A stretch of 64,000 nucleotides of DNA from contig DATKVV010000050.1 in assembly GCA_035529895.1 (NCBI GenBank), positions 1 through 64,000 of the forward strand, read 5' to 3'. Position numbers and translations under genes: made by a program. A model generated the notes under the pieces. It was not told where the DNA came from, did no database searches, and worked only from the letters and a program-made list of their open reading frames with translations. Each line of letters begins with the position of its first letter. Position 1 is the stretch's first letter. Source of the DNA: JAUWKC01 sp035529895 (GTDB lineage Bacteria; Planctomycetota; Phycisphaerae; Sedimentisphaerales; Anaerobacaceae). Shown here piece after piece: positions 16,711 to 23,540 of the stretch.

Positions 16711-17311
16711 ATTCCTACAGCAGTTGGCAGATAGGTTACAAATTCCCGACTCCGAAATAATAACCGCCGATGAGACTAAGGACTGGCCGACCGGAAAACT
16801 TGACGAGCTTGTAGAGGCGGGGGTATTAGTAGAAATCGAACATGCAAAGGGGCTGGTATGCGATGAGTGTGAAGAAAATTGTTTCATAGAGCCAAACATA
16901 AGAACCAATCCGAATACCGGCGTAGCAACTGGTGTTTCTGTCTGTACCCGAAATCCGGATATAGGCCGAATTGAAGTTGACCTTAACCGGCTAAGGCAAT
17001 GGAAAATCAGCGGTGAAAAGCTTGAAGCTTTGGGTTATACAAAAAGGAAAACCAAAAGAAGAAATATAAAAGTATCGTCAGACTTAACCCCAAAAGAAAC
17101 CGAAGTTTTCACCCTGATAAACGTTAAGAGAAAAACTCAGCAACAAGCCGCTATTGAGATGCGATGTTCACCTCAAAATGTTTCAAATCTGCTTAAAAAA
17201 GCTGAAGCTAAAATGAAAGCCCGAAATTCACGCTCGATAAATCTTAGCAAAGCTCAAAAACTACCGGAAGACAGACGGGGACAAACAAATATCTCAAACG
17301 AAGATATTTGA
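16703..17311 (+). CDS. Sigma-like helix-turn-helix protein
   Basis: A 202-aa protein with a GTG start preceded by GGGGG. The N-terminal half carries CDECEENCFIEP and a later Cys (VCTRNPDIGRIEVDLNRL), which may bind a metal. The C-terminal part (LTPKETEVFTLINVKRKTQQ, then AIEMRCSPQNVSNLLKKAE) is a sigma-70 region 4-like HTH. It is probably a DNA-binding regulator of the coupled upstream genes or of the mobility module that follows. It overlaps the 389-aa gene by 8 nt. I know of no functional name for the family. Confidence 0.65.
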   Translation: MDKFLQQLADRLQIPDSEIITADETKDWPTGKLDELVEAGVLVEIEHAKGLVCDECEENCFIEPNIRTNPNTGVATGVSVCTRNPDIGRIEVDLNRLRQWKISGEKLEALGYTKRKTKRRNIKVSSDLTPKETEVFTLINVKRKTQQQAAIEMRCSPQNVSNLLKKAEAKMKARNSRSINLSKAQKLPEDRRGQTNISNEDI

Positions 17312-17498
17312 ACCCTTCGCTCATCCTCTCTCATATTTTTTTCAACTCTAAAATCAACCTCGCAACAATTTTTTCAAATTTTATAACTCCCTGCTATGGC
17401 TATGGTTGCAAGCTTTTTTTTCTTAGAAGGTTGATTGGAAGGTTTATTTCAGTGCCTTTGGTTGCGAAGAACAACAATTTATTGAAAGGTGCTGAATT

Positions 17499-17735
17499 AT
17501 GGAAACAAAACACACACAATCTGAAATCCAATTACTCACAGCAAAACAGTTGGGCGGTCTGCTAAGCTTATCTAAGCGTCAAGTTTTTCGCCTCAGCTGC
17601 TGTGGGAAACTGCCCCCTCCGATTCGTATCGGCGGTTCGGTGCGCTGGGCAAACTCGACGATTGAAAGCTGGATAGATATGGGCTGTCCCGACCGGCAGA
17701 CCTTTGAAGCGATGAGAGGGGGTGAAAAATGTTAG
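17499..17735 (+). CDS. AlpA/excisionase-family HTH protein
   Basis: A 78-aa MerR-superfamily HTH_17 protein: LTAKQLGGLLSLSKRQVFRL, then GKLPPPIRIGGSVRWANSTIESWI. Proteins of this type act as excisionases or as regulators of integrase genes in satellites and integrative elements. AAAGG lies ahead of the ATG. It opens the mobility/replication module; the stop overlaps the start of a 53-aa frame. An Xis-like role is inferred from family and neighbours. Confidence 0.8.
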   Translation: METKHTQSEIQLLTAKQLGGLLSLSKRQVFRLSCCGKLPPPIRIGGSVRWANSTIESWIDMGCPDRQTFEAMRGGEKC

Positions 17736-17890
17736 CGGAAAGAAAAAAGGCCGCTTGGGCAACCGCGGTCTGGTACAACAACTTACGTCACAAACCTTAC
17801 ACTGAGTCTGAGTGTCTGTCAAGAGAAGCTTTCAAGTTCCTCCCGTGCGCGTGTAAGGTCCCCACGGCAACTAAAAGGACCAATAAATAA
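17729..17890 (+). CDS. 53-aa coupled small protein
   Basis: Starts with ATG 17729 behind GGGGGTGA inside the end of the excisionase gene, and ends in TAATG overlapping the start of the DUF1376 gene by one base. The peptide begins MLAERKKAAWATAVWYNN and includes three Cys in its second half (SECLSRE, LPCACK). The double overlap argues for translational coupling along the module. No homologue was recognised. Confidence 0.5.
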   Translation: MLAERKKAAWATAVWYNNLRHKPYTESECLSREAFKFLPCACKVPTATKRTNK

Positions 17891-18699
17891 TGGCTACGTC
17901 CCCGGCATTTCAGTTTTATCCCAACGACTGGCTAAGCTCACCGAGGATAATGTTGATGACACCGGCTGAAGAAGGGGCGTATATCCGCCTGTTGTCGATC
18001 TGTTGGATGAATGGCGGCCTACCTGATGATGATGAGCAATTAGCGGCCTTGTCCAGATTGGGCGCAGATTGGTTCAATGGTTCCGGCCCAAAAATACGGA
18101 AGTGCTTCAAGAAACAGGGAACCAAATTGTACAACCGGCGGTTGATGAAAGAGCGGACTAAGCAAAGGATTTGGAAAGAAAAAAGTCGGCAAGGCGGGCT
18201 TAAATCTGCTAAGAGGCGAAAACATAAGAAGTTAAGTGGCGGCGATGCAGGCAAGGGTGGTTCAACCACCGTACCAACCAAACGGCAACCAAAGGGCAAC
18301 TCTTCTTCTTCATCTTCTTCTTCTAAAGAATATAGTCCAAACTCTACCGAGTTTAGACTTGCCTCACTTCTACTTTCTGAAATTCAAAAACGAAAGGCTG
18401 ATTACAAGAAACCCATCCTGCAAAAATGGGCCGTTCACGTGGACAGGATGATTAGGTTCGATGGCCGCAAGCCAGAAAGTATCGAGAGGGTTATTCGATG
18501 GTGTCAGGAGGACGACTTTTGGAAAAACAATATTCTCAGCACCGTCAAACTGCGCGAGCATTACGACAAGCTCGAATTGAAAATGGGACCGAAAGATGCG
18601 GCCCCTGCACCCCTTACACTGATAGGCGACAAAACACCGGCTCAGATTTTAGAGGAACAACGCAAACTTGAAAGGGAACAAAATGCTGGACGCGGATAA
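17890..18699 (+). CDS. DUF1376 phage/plasmid replication protein
   Basis: A 269-aa protein. Residues 1-80 (AFQFYPNDWLSSPRIMLMTP, then GAYIRLLSICW and GGLPDDDEQLAALSRL) are a clear DUF1376 domain, found in replication-initiation proteins of phages and mobile elements, usually next to a helicase loader or helicase. A basic stretch and a poly-Ser run (about residues 137-145, coded by TCT/TCA repeats) separate it from a C-terminal helical part. The dnaB-like gene starts 17 nt before its end. It probably initiates replication of the element with that helicase. Confidence 0.82.
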   Translation: MATSPAFQFYPNDWLSSPRIMLMTPAEEGAYIRLLSICWMNGGLPDDDEQLAALSRLGADWFNGSGPKIRKCFKKQGTKLYNRRLMKERTKQRIWKEKSRQGGLKSAKRRKHKKLSGGDAGKGGSTTVPTKRQPKGNSSSSSSSSKEYSPNSTEFRLASLLLSEIQKRKADYKKPILQKWAVHVDRMIRFDGRKPESIERVIRWCQEDDFWKNNILSTVKLREHYDKLELKMGPKDAAPAPLTLIGDKTPAQILEEQRKLEREQNAGRG

Positions 18700-20002
18700 A
18701 CTCTGGTCTATAGCAGCCGAAGCCGGTGTACTCGGCTCTATGATAGTCGGCCCGGAATGTTGTGGAGAGGTGATAACCATTCTGCCCGATGAGGCTGCGT
18801 TTTTCAAAGCCGAACATCAACGAATCTACATCGCCTTGCAGCGGTTATTTTTGGCTGGCGTGGCGATTGATGCTGTAATGCTTCGGGACGAACTCGGCGA
18901 CGACTTGGAGTGCATCGGCGGTGTTCAGTATATCGCAAGCCTTATGGACAGCGTACCGTCAGCCGCAAACGCCGTATATTACGCCAAAATCGTCAAGGAA
19001 AAGCAACGATACCGGCAATTGATAAATGCCATTGAAAACATTAAGAAAGTCCCCGATGGCACAGCCAATATAGACGAGCAGGTGCAGAAGTTACAAGATA
19101 TTGCACTTGGTCTAACGATTGAGAGCCCAGAACGAAAAGACGTTGCTATTTGTGAAGTAGCTACGCAAGTAGCGACCGACATGCAGGATAACTGTCACCT
19201 TATACCCACAGGATTTAGAAACATCGACCGGATAATTCATGGTGTAGCACCTGGCGAACTTATCCTCGTTGCCGGACGGCCAAGTATGGGCAAAAGCGGC
19301 TTGGTTTTAGAGTTTGCCCTGAGAATGGCAAAGGCCGGAAAATCCGTAGTGTTCTTTACGCTGGAGATGTCTTATCAATCCTTGATAGAACGTGCACTTT
19401 GTAATTTGGCCGATGTTGATATGGAAGTTATAAAGAGCGGCAATGCGCCACAGCCCGAACTTGACAAGCTATATCAAACGGCCCTTGGTCTGAAAAACCT
19501 CGACCTTCGTATCTACGAAGGCGTAGCAACACCGGAAGCCCAGCTTGCTTACATTAAGACCCGAAAGAAAATTGGCAAGGTTGACGCGGTTTTCGTGGAC
19601 TATTTACAAGTGATGAGTTCCGGCAATAAGGCCGAAAGCCGGTATCAGGAAATTACCGCCATCAGCCGCAAATTGAAACTGGCGGCCATGCAGGAGCACG
19701 TCCCGATTATCGCCGCTTCTCAGTTGAACAGAGCGGTCGAAGGCCGAACAAGCCACCGCCCGCGAATGAGCGACCTGAGAGAATCCGGCAGTTTAGAACA
19801 AGACGCTGATATCGTAATGTTGCTTCACAGAGAGGATTATTACCGTCGAAGCGAAGACCCAGAAGCAAAGTGCGATGGCGCTGCTGAACTGATAATTGCG
19901 AAAAACCGGCGCGGGCCAACAGGAATAGCGAAACTCATTTTTCTTGATAACCGTGTTGCGTTTGGCGACCTTAATGAGACGGCGGGGGTGCAAAGTAAGT
20001 AA
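18683..20002 (+). CDS. Replicative DnaB-like helicase of the island
   Basis: A 439-aa protein from ATG 18683, which has GAAAGGGAAC just upstream; an upstream TTG at 18668 is less likely. The N-terminal DnaB_N domain (GVLGSMIVGPECCGEV) is followed by the RecA-like core: GRPSMGKSG (Walker A), VFFTLEMSYQSLIERAL, VDAVFVDYLQVM (Walker B), LNRAVEGRTSHRPRMSDLRE, and ADIVMLLHRE. The chromosomal replicative helicase would normally lie near rpsF/rplI, so this copy belongs to the mobile element. Confidence 0.9.
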   Translation: MLDADKLWSIAAEAGVLGSMIVGPECCGEVITILPDEAAFFKAEHQRIYIALQRLFLAGVAIDAVMLRDELGDDLECIGGVQYIASLMDSVPSAANAVYYAKIVKEKQRYRQLINAIENIKKVPDGTANIDEQVQKLQDIALGLTIESPERKDVAICEVATQVATDMQDNCHLIPTGFRNIDRIIHGVAPGELILVAGRPSMGKSGLVLEFALRMAKAGKSVVFFTLEMSYQSLIERALCNLADVDMEVIKSGNAPQPELDKLYQTALGLKNLDLRIYEGVATPEAQLAYIKTRKKIGKVDAVFVDYLQVMSSGNKAESRYQEITAISRKLKLAAMQEHVPIIAASQLNRAVEGRTSHRPRMSDLRESGSLEQDADIVMLLHREDYYRRSEDPEAKCDGAAELIIAKNRRGPTGIAKLIFLDNRVAFGDLNETAGVQSK

Positions 20003-20013
20003 GGAAATTGATT

Positions 20014-20226
20014 ATGAGTGAGCCGGTGCGTTTAGGTGAGATTTTGCCAGGTGTTTTACAAGACATAAAACGGCGTTGCGAACAGAATCCAGAGAATAAA
20101 GCGTTCGGTCAAAAAGCAAATAGGCATACTGAAAGAGTAAGGCATGCTGTGAGGTACTTCGTGTCTGGTAAACCGAACCACACGAGAGAAACAAAAAGAA
20201 GGATGAAATGGAAAGCCCCACTTTAA
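20014..20226 (+). CDS. Small basic protein of the mobility module
   Basis: A 70-aa protein (starts MSEPVRLGEILPGVLQDIKR) rich in Arg and Lys. AAGGAA lies 7 nt before ATG 20014; it begins 11 nt after the helicase gene and ends 4 nt before the next. The DUF721/DciA-like opening (LGEILPGVLQDI) hints at a helicase-loader relative, but the protein is too short to be sure. Confidence 0.5.
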   Translation: MSEPVRLGEILPGVLQDIKRRCEQNPENKAFGQKANRHTERVRHAVRYFVSGKPNHTRETKRRMKWKAPL

Positions 20227-20230
20227 GAAA

Positions 20231-20500
20231 ATGGCAACTACGACTGAAAATAACATTGTGTTAGCGGCTCCGGCGGTGCTGCCCGATGGCAACGGTGGTT
20301 TTGCACCTTGCCCGGCGCTATTGACCGAGGCCGAGGCGGTTAGATACTTAAGACTCGACACACTCGACCTAAAAGACCCGCTTAAGACTCTGCGATATTA
20401 CAGAGAACAAAAAAAACTGCGCGGAACCTTCATAAGCAACAGGCTGTTCTATACGAGAAAAGCACTGGATGAATTTTTGGAAGAAATGACAAAAAAATAG
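20231..20500 (+). CDS. Excisionase-like HTH protein next to integrase
   Basis: An 89-aa protein with LLTEAEAVRYLRLD, then TLRYYREQKKLRGTFISNRL and FYTRKALDEFLE, a MerR/HTH_17-type DNA-binding domain in which the wing residues after the recognition helix select the site. Such genes sit immediately upstream of tyrosine integrases in planctomycete elements and probably control excision. It is the last gene before the RNA element and the integrase. Confidence 0.7.
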   Translation: MATTTENNIVLAAPAVLPDGNGGFAPCPALLTEAEAVRYLRLDTLDLKDPLKTLRYYREQKKLRGTFISNRLFYTRKALDEFLEEMTKK

Positions 20501-20510
20501 TAAAAAAATC

Positions 20511-20538
20511 TTGACATGAAAGAAAAAACGACTATGAT
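20511..20538 (+). promoter_or_regulatory. Strong sigma-70 promoter before the structured RNA
   Basis: A perfect TTGACA (20511-20516), a 16-bp spacer and TATGAT (20533-20538). It starts 11 bp after the stop of the HTH gene. The predicted start is near 20545, so the transcript would begin just ahead of the inverted repeat at 20587 and could run into the integrase gene. Confidence 0.7.
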
Positions 20539-20544
20539 TAGAGA

Positions 20545-20660
20545 TGATGGAATCGCTAAATCAAACCTGTTTTGTAACTCAAGAATCATAACCAGGGCCA
20601 GTCTATCCGTAAGGACGACTGCGTTCTTAGCGAACGCCATCAGCCCTGGTTATGCTTTTT
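20545..20660 (+). ncRNA. Structured RNA with 12-bp outer stem and two inner hairpins
   Basis: A perfect 12-bp inverted repeat (CATAACCAGGGC at 20587-20598 and GCCCTGGTTATG at 20643-20654) encloses two further stems: CAGTC/GACTG with an inner TCC-GTAA-GGA (GNRA-type loop) at 20599-20621, and GCGTTC/GAACGC with a 5-nt loop at 20621-20637. The arrangement folds as a three-way junction and is followed by CTTTTT, like an intrinsic terminator. It has its own strong promoter and ends 16 nt before the integrase start. It could be a trans-acting small RNA, or a leader/attenuator that limits integrase expression. No known RNA family was recognised. Confidence 0.6.
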
Positions 20661-20676
20661 GAAAAGGAGCAAGGTT

Positions 20677-21888
20677 ATGATTGAGAAAATTGGAGTTTAC
20701 AGAGACCCACGAAACAAAAATAAGCCGTGGGCGGTTCGGTGGTTCGGCGAGTATAACCCCGCCACCGAAAGGCAGAGGCGATACAGCCGGTCTTTCAGGC
20801 TAAAGGTGGAAGCCGAGGCGTTTCAGGCCGACCAACGCGAGGCTTTTCGTAAGGGCACTCAACGGGACGCAGCCGGAAAAACAAGCCTAAGCGATTTCTG
20901 CGATTCGTTTCTTAGGGTACGAAAAGCGGACTTGCGAAGCGGAACGGTCAGCCTGTATGAAAACACCATCAAAAGGTTGCTCTCTTTTTTTGGGCCGGAT
21001 TGTCTTTTATCAAATATCACGCCGCAATCCGCCGCAGAGTTTATCGCTGGATTAACCCGAATAGACGGCCAAGACAAGCCCCTCTGTCGTTGGACGGCGC
21101 AACTTATTCTGCGAAACTGCAAAACGCTTTTCCAAACCGCTGTTGAGTGGCAGAAAATTATGCAGAACCCCTTTACTGCCGTCAGGCCGCCGAAGTGTAC
21201 TATCCCGAAATGGCACTACATCACGCCGGGCGAGTACAAGAGGCTGCTTGGGTTTGCAGGCTTGCGGTGGAAATGTTTCTATGGTCTGGCTTACTGTTGT
21301 GGATTGAGATTCGGCGAATTATTTTCACTAACTTGGGGTGATATTGATTTTAACGGACGCGAAGTTACCATTCAGAACCAGGCCGCCGCCGATGGGCGAC
21401 CACCCTTTTTTGTTAAGGACTATGAAACAAGAACCATACCTATACCTGAGCAATGCCTGAATTTGTTGATAGACCTACGACTCTATAATGAACAGACCGA
21501 CGAAACGCCTTATGTTTTACTCGACGAGAGGCAGTACAGACAGGTGCTTGTGAAATATAAGCGCGACCGGGAAAACAATCGCCCGTGGCGTAACCAAGAT
21601 ATGGCCCCGAGCGCGCCACGCAGATTCCAAAGGGATGTAGGACGGGCAGGCATTATCCCGACCGGCACTTTGACTATTCACACGTTGCGTAAGTCCTGCA
21701 TAACGAATTGGGCAAACGAAAACCCGAACCCCGAAATCGTACGGACTCTGGCAGGCCATTCAGACCTGACAACCACAATGAAGTATTACTCGCAGGCGAC
21801 GAAAGAGCAAAAGGAAAAGGCCGCAAATGCCATTGACCGGCTGCTGACTGACGTAGAAATGACGTATGAGAGCGGAAAAGGGGCCTAA
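20677..21888 (+). CDS. Tyrosine recombinase/integrase
   Basis: A 403-aa integrase. ATG 20677 is chosen because AAAAGGAGC lies 6 nt upstream. An N-terminal arm/core-binding domain (SLSDFCDSFLRVRKADLRSG) precedes the catalytic domain with the first Arg in CGLRFGELFSLTWGDI, HTLRKS (H-x-x-R), LAGHSDLTTTMKYYSQ (His and the nucleophilic Tyr). All catalytic residues are present. As the last gene of the island, it would mediate its integration and excision. Confidence 0.93.
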   Translation: MIEKIGVYRDPRNKNKPWAVRWFGEYNPATERQRRYSRSFRLKVEAEAFQADQREAFRKGTQRDAAGKTSLSDFCDSFLRVRKADLRSGTVSLYENTIKRLLSFFGPDCLLSNITPQSAAEFIAGLTRIDGQDKPLCRWTAQLILRNCKTLFQTAVEWQKIMQNPFTAVRPPKCTIPKWHYITPGEYKRLLGFAGLRWKCFYGLAYCCGLRFGELFSLTWGDIDFNGREVTIQNQAAADGRPPFFVKDYETRTIPIPEQCLNLLIDLRLYNEQTDETPYVLLDERQYRQVLVKYKRDRENNRPWRNQDMAPSAPRRFQRDVGRAGIIPTGTLTIHTLRKSCITNWANENPNPEIVRTLAGHSDLTTTMKYYSQATKEQKEKAANAIDRLLTDVEMTYESGKGA

Positions 21889-21921
21889 AATGCCGTTTAA
21901 TTGCAAAAAAACAGGATTTCA
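21889..21921. other. Probable island end / attachment-site region
   Basis: The reading frame of the minus-strand portal-like gene breaks off here, within 35 bp of the integrase stop. That is where an attachment site is expected. The core cannot be defined because no matching direct repeat was seen at the other end. Confidence 0.35.
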
Positions 21922-22368
21922 GTTAGCCTCAAACACTGCCTTCAATATAGACCCAATTTCTGCACGTTTTTGGCTATTCGGCGCCTTGGAAACAAAACCA
22001 ACCGGCTTCCCGAACAAAAAATCAACCGCCGCATTTATCCGCCATGCTATATCGTTCTCGATTACCACCTCTTTACGCTGCACATCACGCACGCTCCTCG
22101 CCCCGAATACCCCCGTATTCGCAGCGTGCACCAGTCCCGTTATCCGCGCCGGCAGCCCGTACTCCTGTGCCTGCACATAGCATCTGCCCGATTCGTTCAC
22201 CTTCCTGTCGAACACACCGGTTCCGCAGGCTTCGTACATCGGGTTTGTGTAGTATTCCCACAGCTTGGTGAAGTGCGTCTGAATATCTACCGATCGTTCA
22301 TCGACAAGCCACTCGACAAAATCGGCCTCAAGCTGCTTGTCTCCAAATATATTAAGCTCGAATCCCAT
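21919..22368 (-). pseudogene. Truncated phage portal-like protein
   Basis: About 149 aa from ATG 22368 (MGFELNIFGDKQ); the frame is open to 22428. Segments such as FTKLWEYYTNPMYEACGTG and ENDIAWRINAAVDFLFGKP resemble the N-terminal part of SPP1-type portal proteins or related prophage proteins. The gene ends abruptly after KAVFEAN beside the integrase; the remaining two thirds are missing. It is most simply a prophage gene cut by integration of the island. The portal assignment is a judgement from motif feel and should be treated as moderate. Confidence 0.5.
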
Positions 22369-22507
22369 ATCATGTTTCCCGATACGTCCGCCCAGCGCCA
22401 GCCTCCGGCGGACAAACTCGAATCTCAAACTTCACAATTTACATCTGCGACCAACTGTCCTCTTGTCGCTCCTTCTGCTGTTAGAGCAACTTGCGCCTTT
22501 GTGTCGA

Positions 22508-22536
22508 AAAAACCGTTTTTTCAGCAGACGGTTTTT
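22508..22536. terminator. Hairpin, possible bidirectional terminator
   Basis: Perfect 9-bp stem AAAAACCGT / ACGGTTTTT with an 11-nt loop. A-rich on one side and T-rich on the other, so it could work in either direction. Confidence 0.45.
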
Positions 22537-22561
22537 GCCGTAAGCCGTTGCCGCAAAAGCA

Positions 22562-22804
22562 CTAAAAATTTTTTTGATTTTTCCGATTTTCCCTTCCTGC
22601 TACCCGCACTTTTTGTCGAAATCGCCCCTTGCGCCCGCCAAATGCGAGTTCGCAAACAAAACCCTCAAACTCTCGCATGACAACAATTTTCGCTCCTTTA
22701 CCGGCCGGAAAGTCGATATACTCCAGAGCGGTGGCATGCTTTACAGGGTCGAACTGTGGGAGTAAGTACTGTGAAACCCCGACTGCTTCTTGTTTGCATA
22801 CCGA
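22562..22804 (-). pseudogene. 5'-truncated gene remnant
   Basis: An open frame of 80 aa on the minus strand has protein-like content (YLLPQFDPVKHATALEYIDF, then REFEGFVCELAFGG) but begins directly after a stop without a plausible start. It lies upstream of, and in the same direction as, the truncated portal-like gene, so both may be relics of one degraded prophage. No family was recognised. Confidence 0.25.
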
Positions 22805-22863
22805 TCACGCTGCTTGCTGGTTTCTGTATAGCCCCCCTACCGTAATACTGCGATATCAGCTAA

Positions 22864-23364
22864 GTGAAGATACTGAATAAGAAAACCAGGAAAGTCTTCT
22901 TTTTCACTACATATCTTTTTCTTTTGCTCTACTTCCTCTGGCAATGCCTTTTTGAACCGCTTATGGACGAGATCATCCCCATGGCGCCAATACGAACTGA
23001 CGTGGCGAAGAGAATAAAATCGCCCGATTACAGTAAGACTGCCCTTCTAATTCGAAGAAATGCCTCTGACCTAAACTTCGGGGTTAAGATAAAACAAAAA
23101 CTAAGGACCAGGACTCTGCACTGGACTCCAGACTTTGTTCCGGACCTAACTGCCGACTGGAATGAACAGATCGTTTGGTCAGATGACTCAAGCCTGATTA
23201 TCCTCACAGTGGATGATGTGGATAACAACAATGAGAAAAATATGTGGGCTTATGACTTCAAAACCAACAAAGAATACTACGATAAAGATAAAATCACAGA
23301 TATCTTGAGTTCGAGAAATACTGGACGCAAAAGAGAGCGCACTCAGCCTTCCGCTGGACCTTGA
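22864..23364 (+). CDS. Hypothetical membrane-anchored protein
   Basis: A 166-aa frame with a GTG start; residues 9-30 form a single hydrophobic segment after a basic N-terminus, followed by a charged exterior domain (QIVWSDDSSLIILTVDDVDN, WAYDFKTNKEYYD). No family was recognised. The C-terminal residues (RNTGRKRERTQPSAGP) look unlike the rest, and other frames remain open past the stop, so a frameshift near the end is possible. There is no strong ribosome-binding site. Confidence 0.4.
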   Translation: MKILNKKTRKVFFFTTYLFLLLYFLWQCLFEPLMDEIIPMAPIRTDVAKRIKSPDYSKTALLIRRNASDLNFGVKIKQKLRTRTLHWTPDFVPDLTADWNEQIVWSDDSSLIILTVDDVDNNNEKNMWAYDFKTNKEYYDKDKITDILSSRNTGRKRERTQPSAGP

Positions 23365-23540
23365 CGGCGGTACTCACTGTAAGCCAATTGCCCCAGATGG
23401 ATTCGAACAAAAACGCTGGCGGCTAGGGGGTGTCCTACGCACGCCCTATGCTGGTATGAGCACTTAAGCAAAGTAAGATATGGTATGCACACAGGAATTG
23501 CTAACCCGATCCGCCCCGGCACCCATGGCCGGGCCGAAGT

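Noticed and set aside
17308..17565. Plus-strand 85-codon frame
   Set aside because: It overlaps the excisionase-like gene in another frame, has no ribosome-binding site and no family resemblance.
23395..23425. GATTCGAAC string resembling a tRNA T-loop on the minus strand
   Set aside because: No acceptor stem, anticodon arm or D arm could be built around it.
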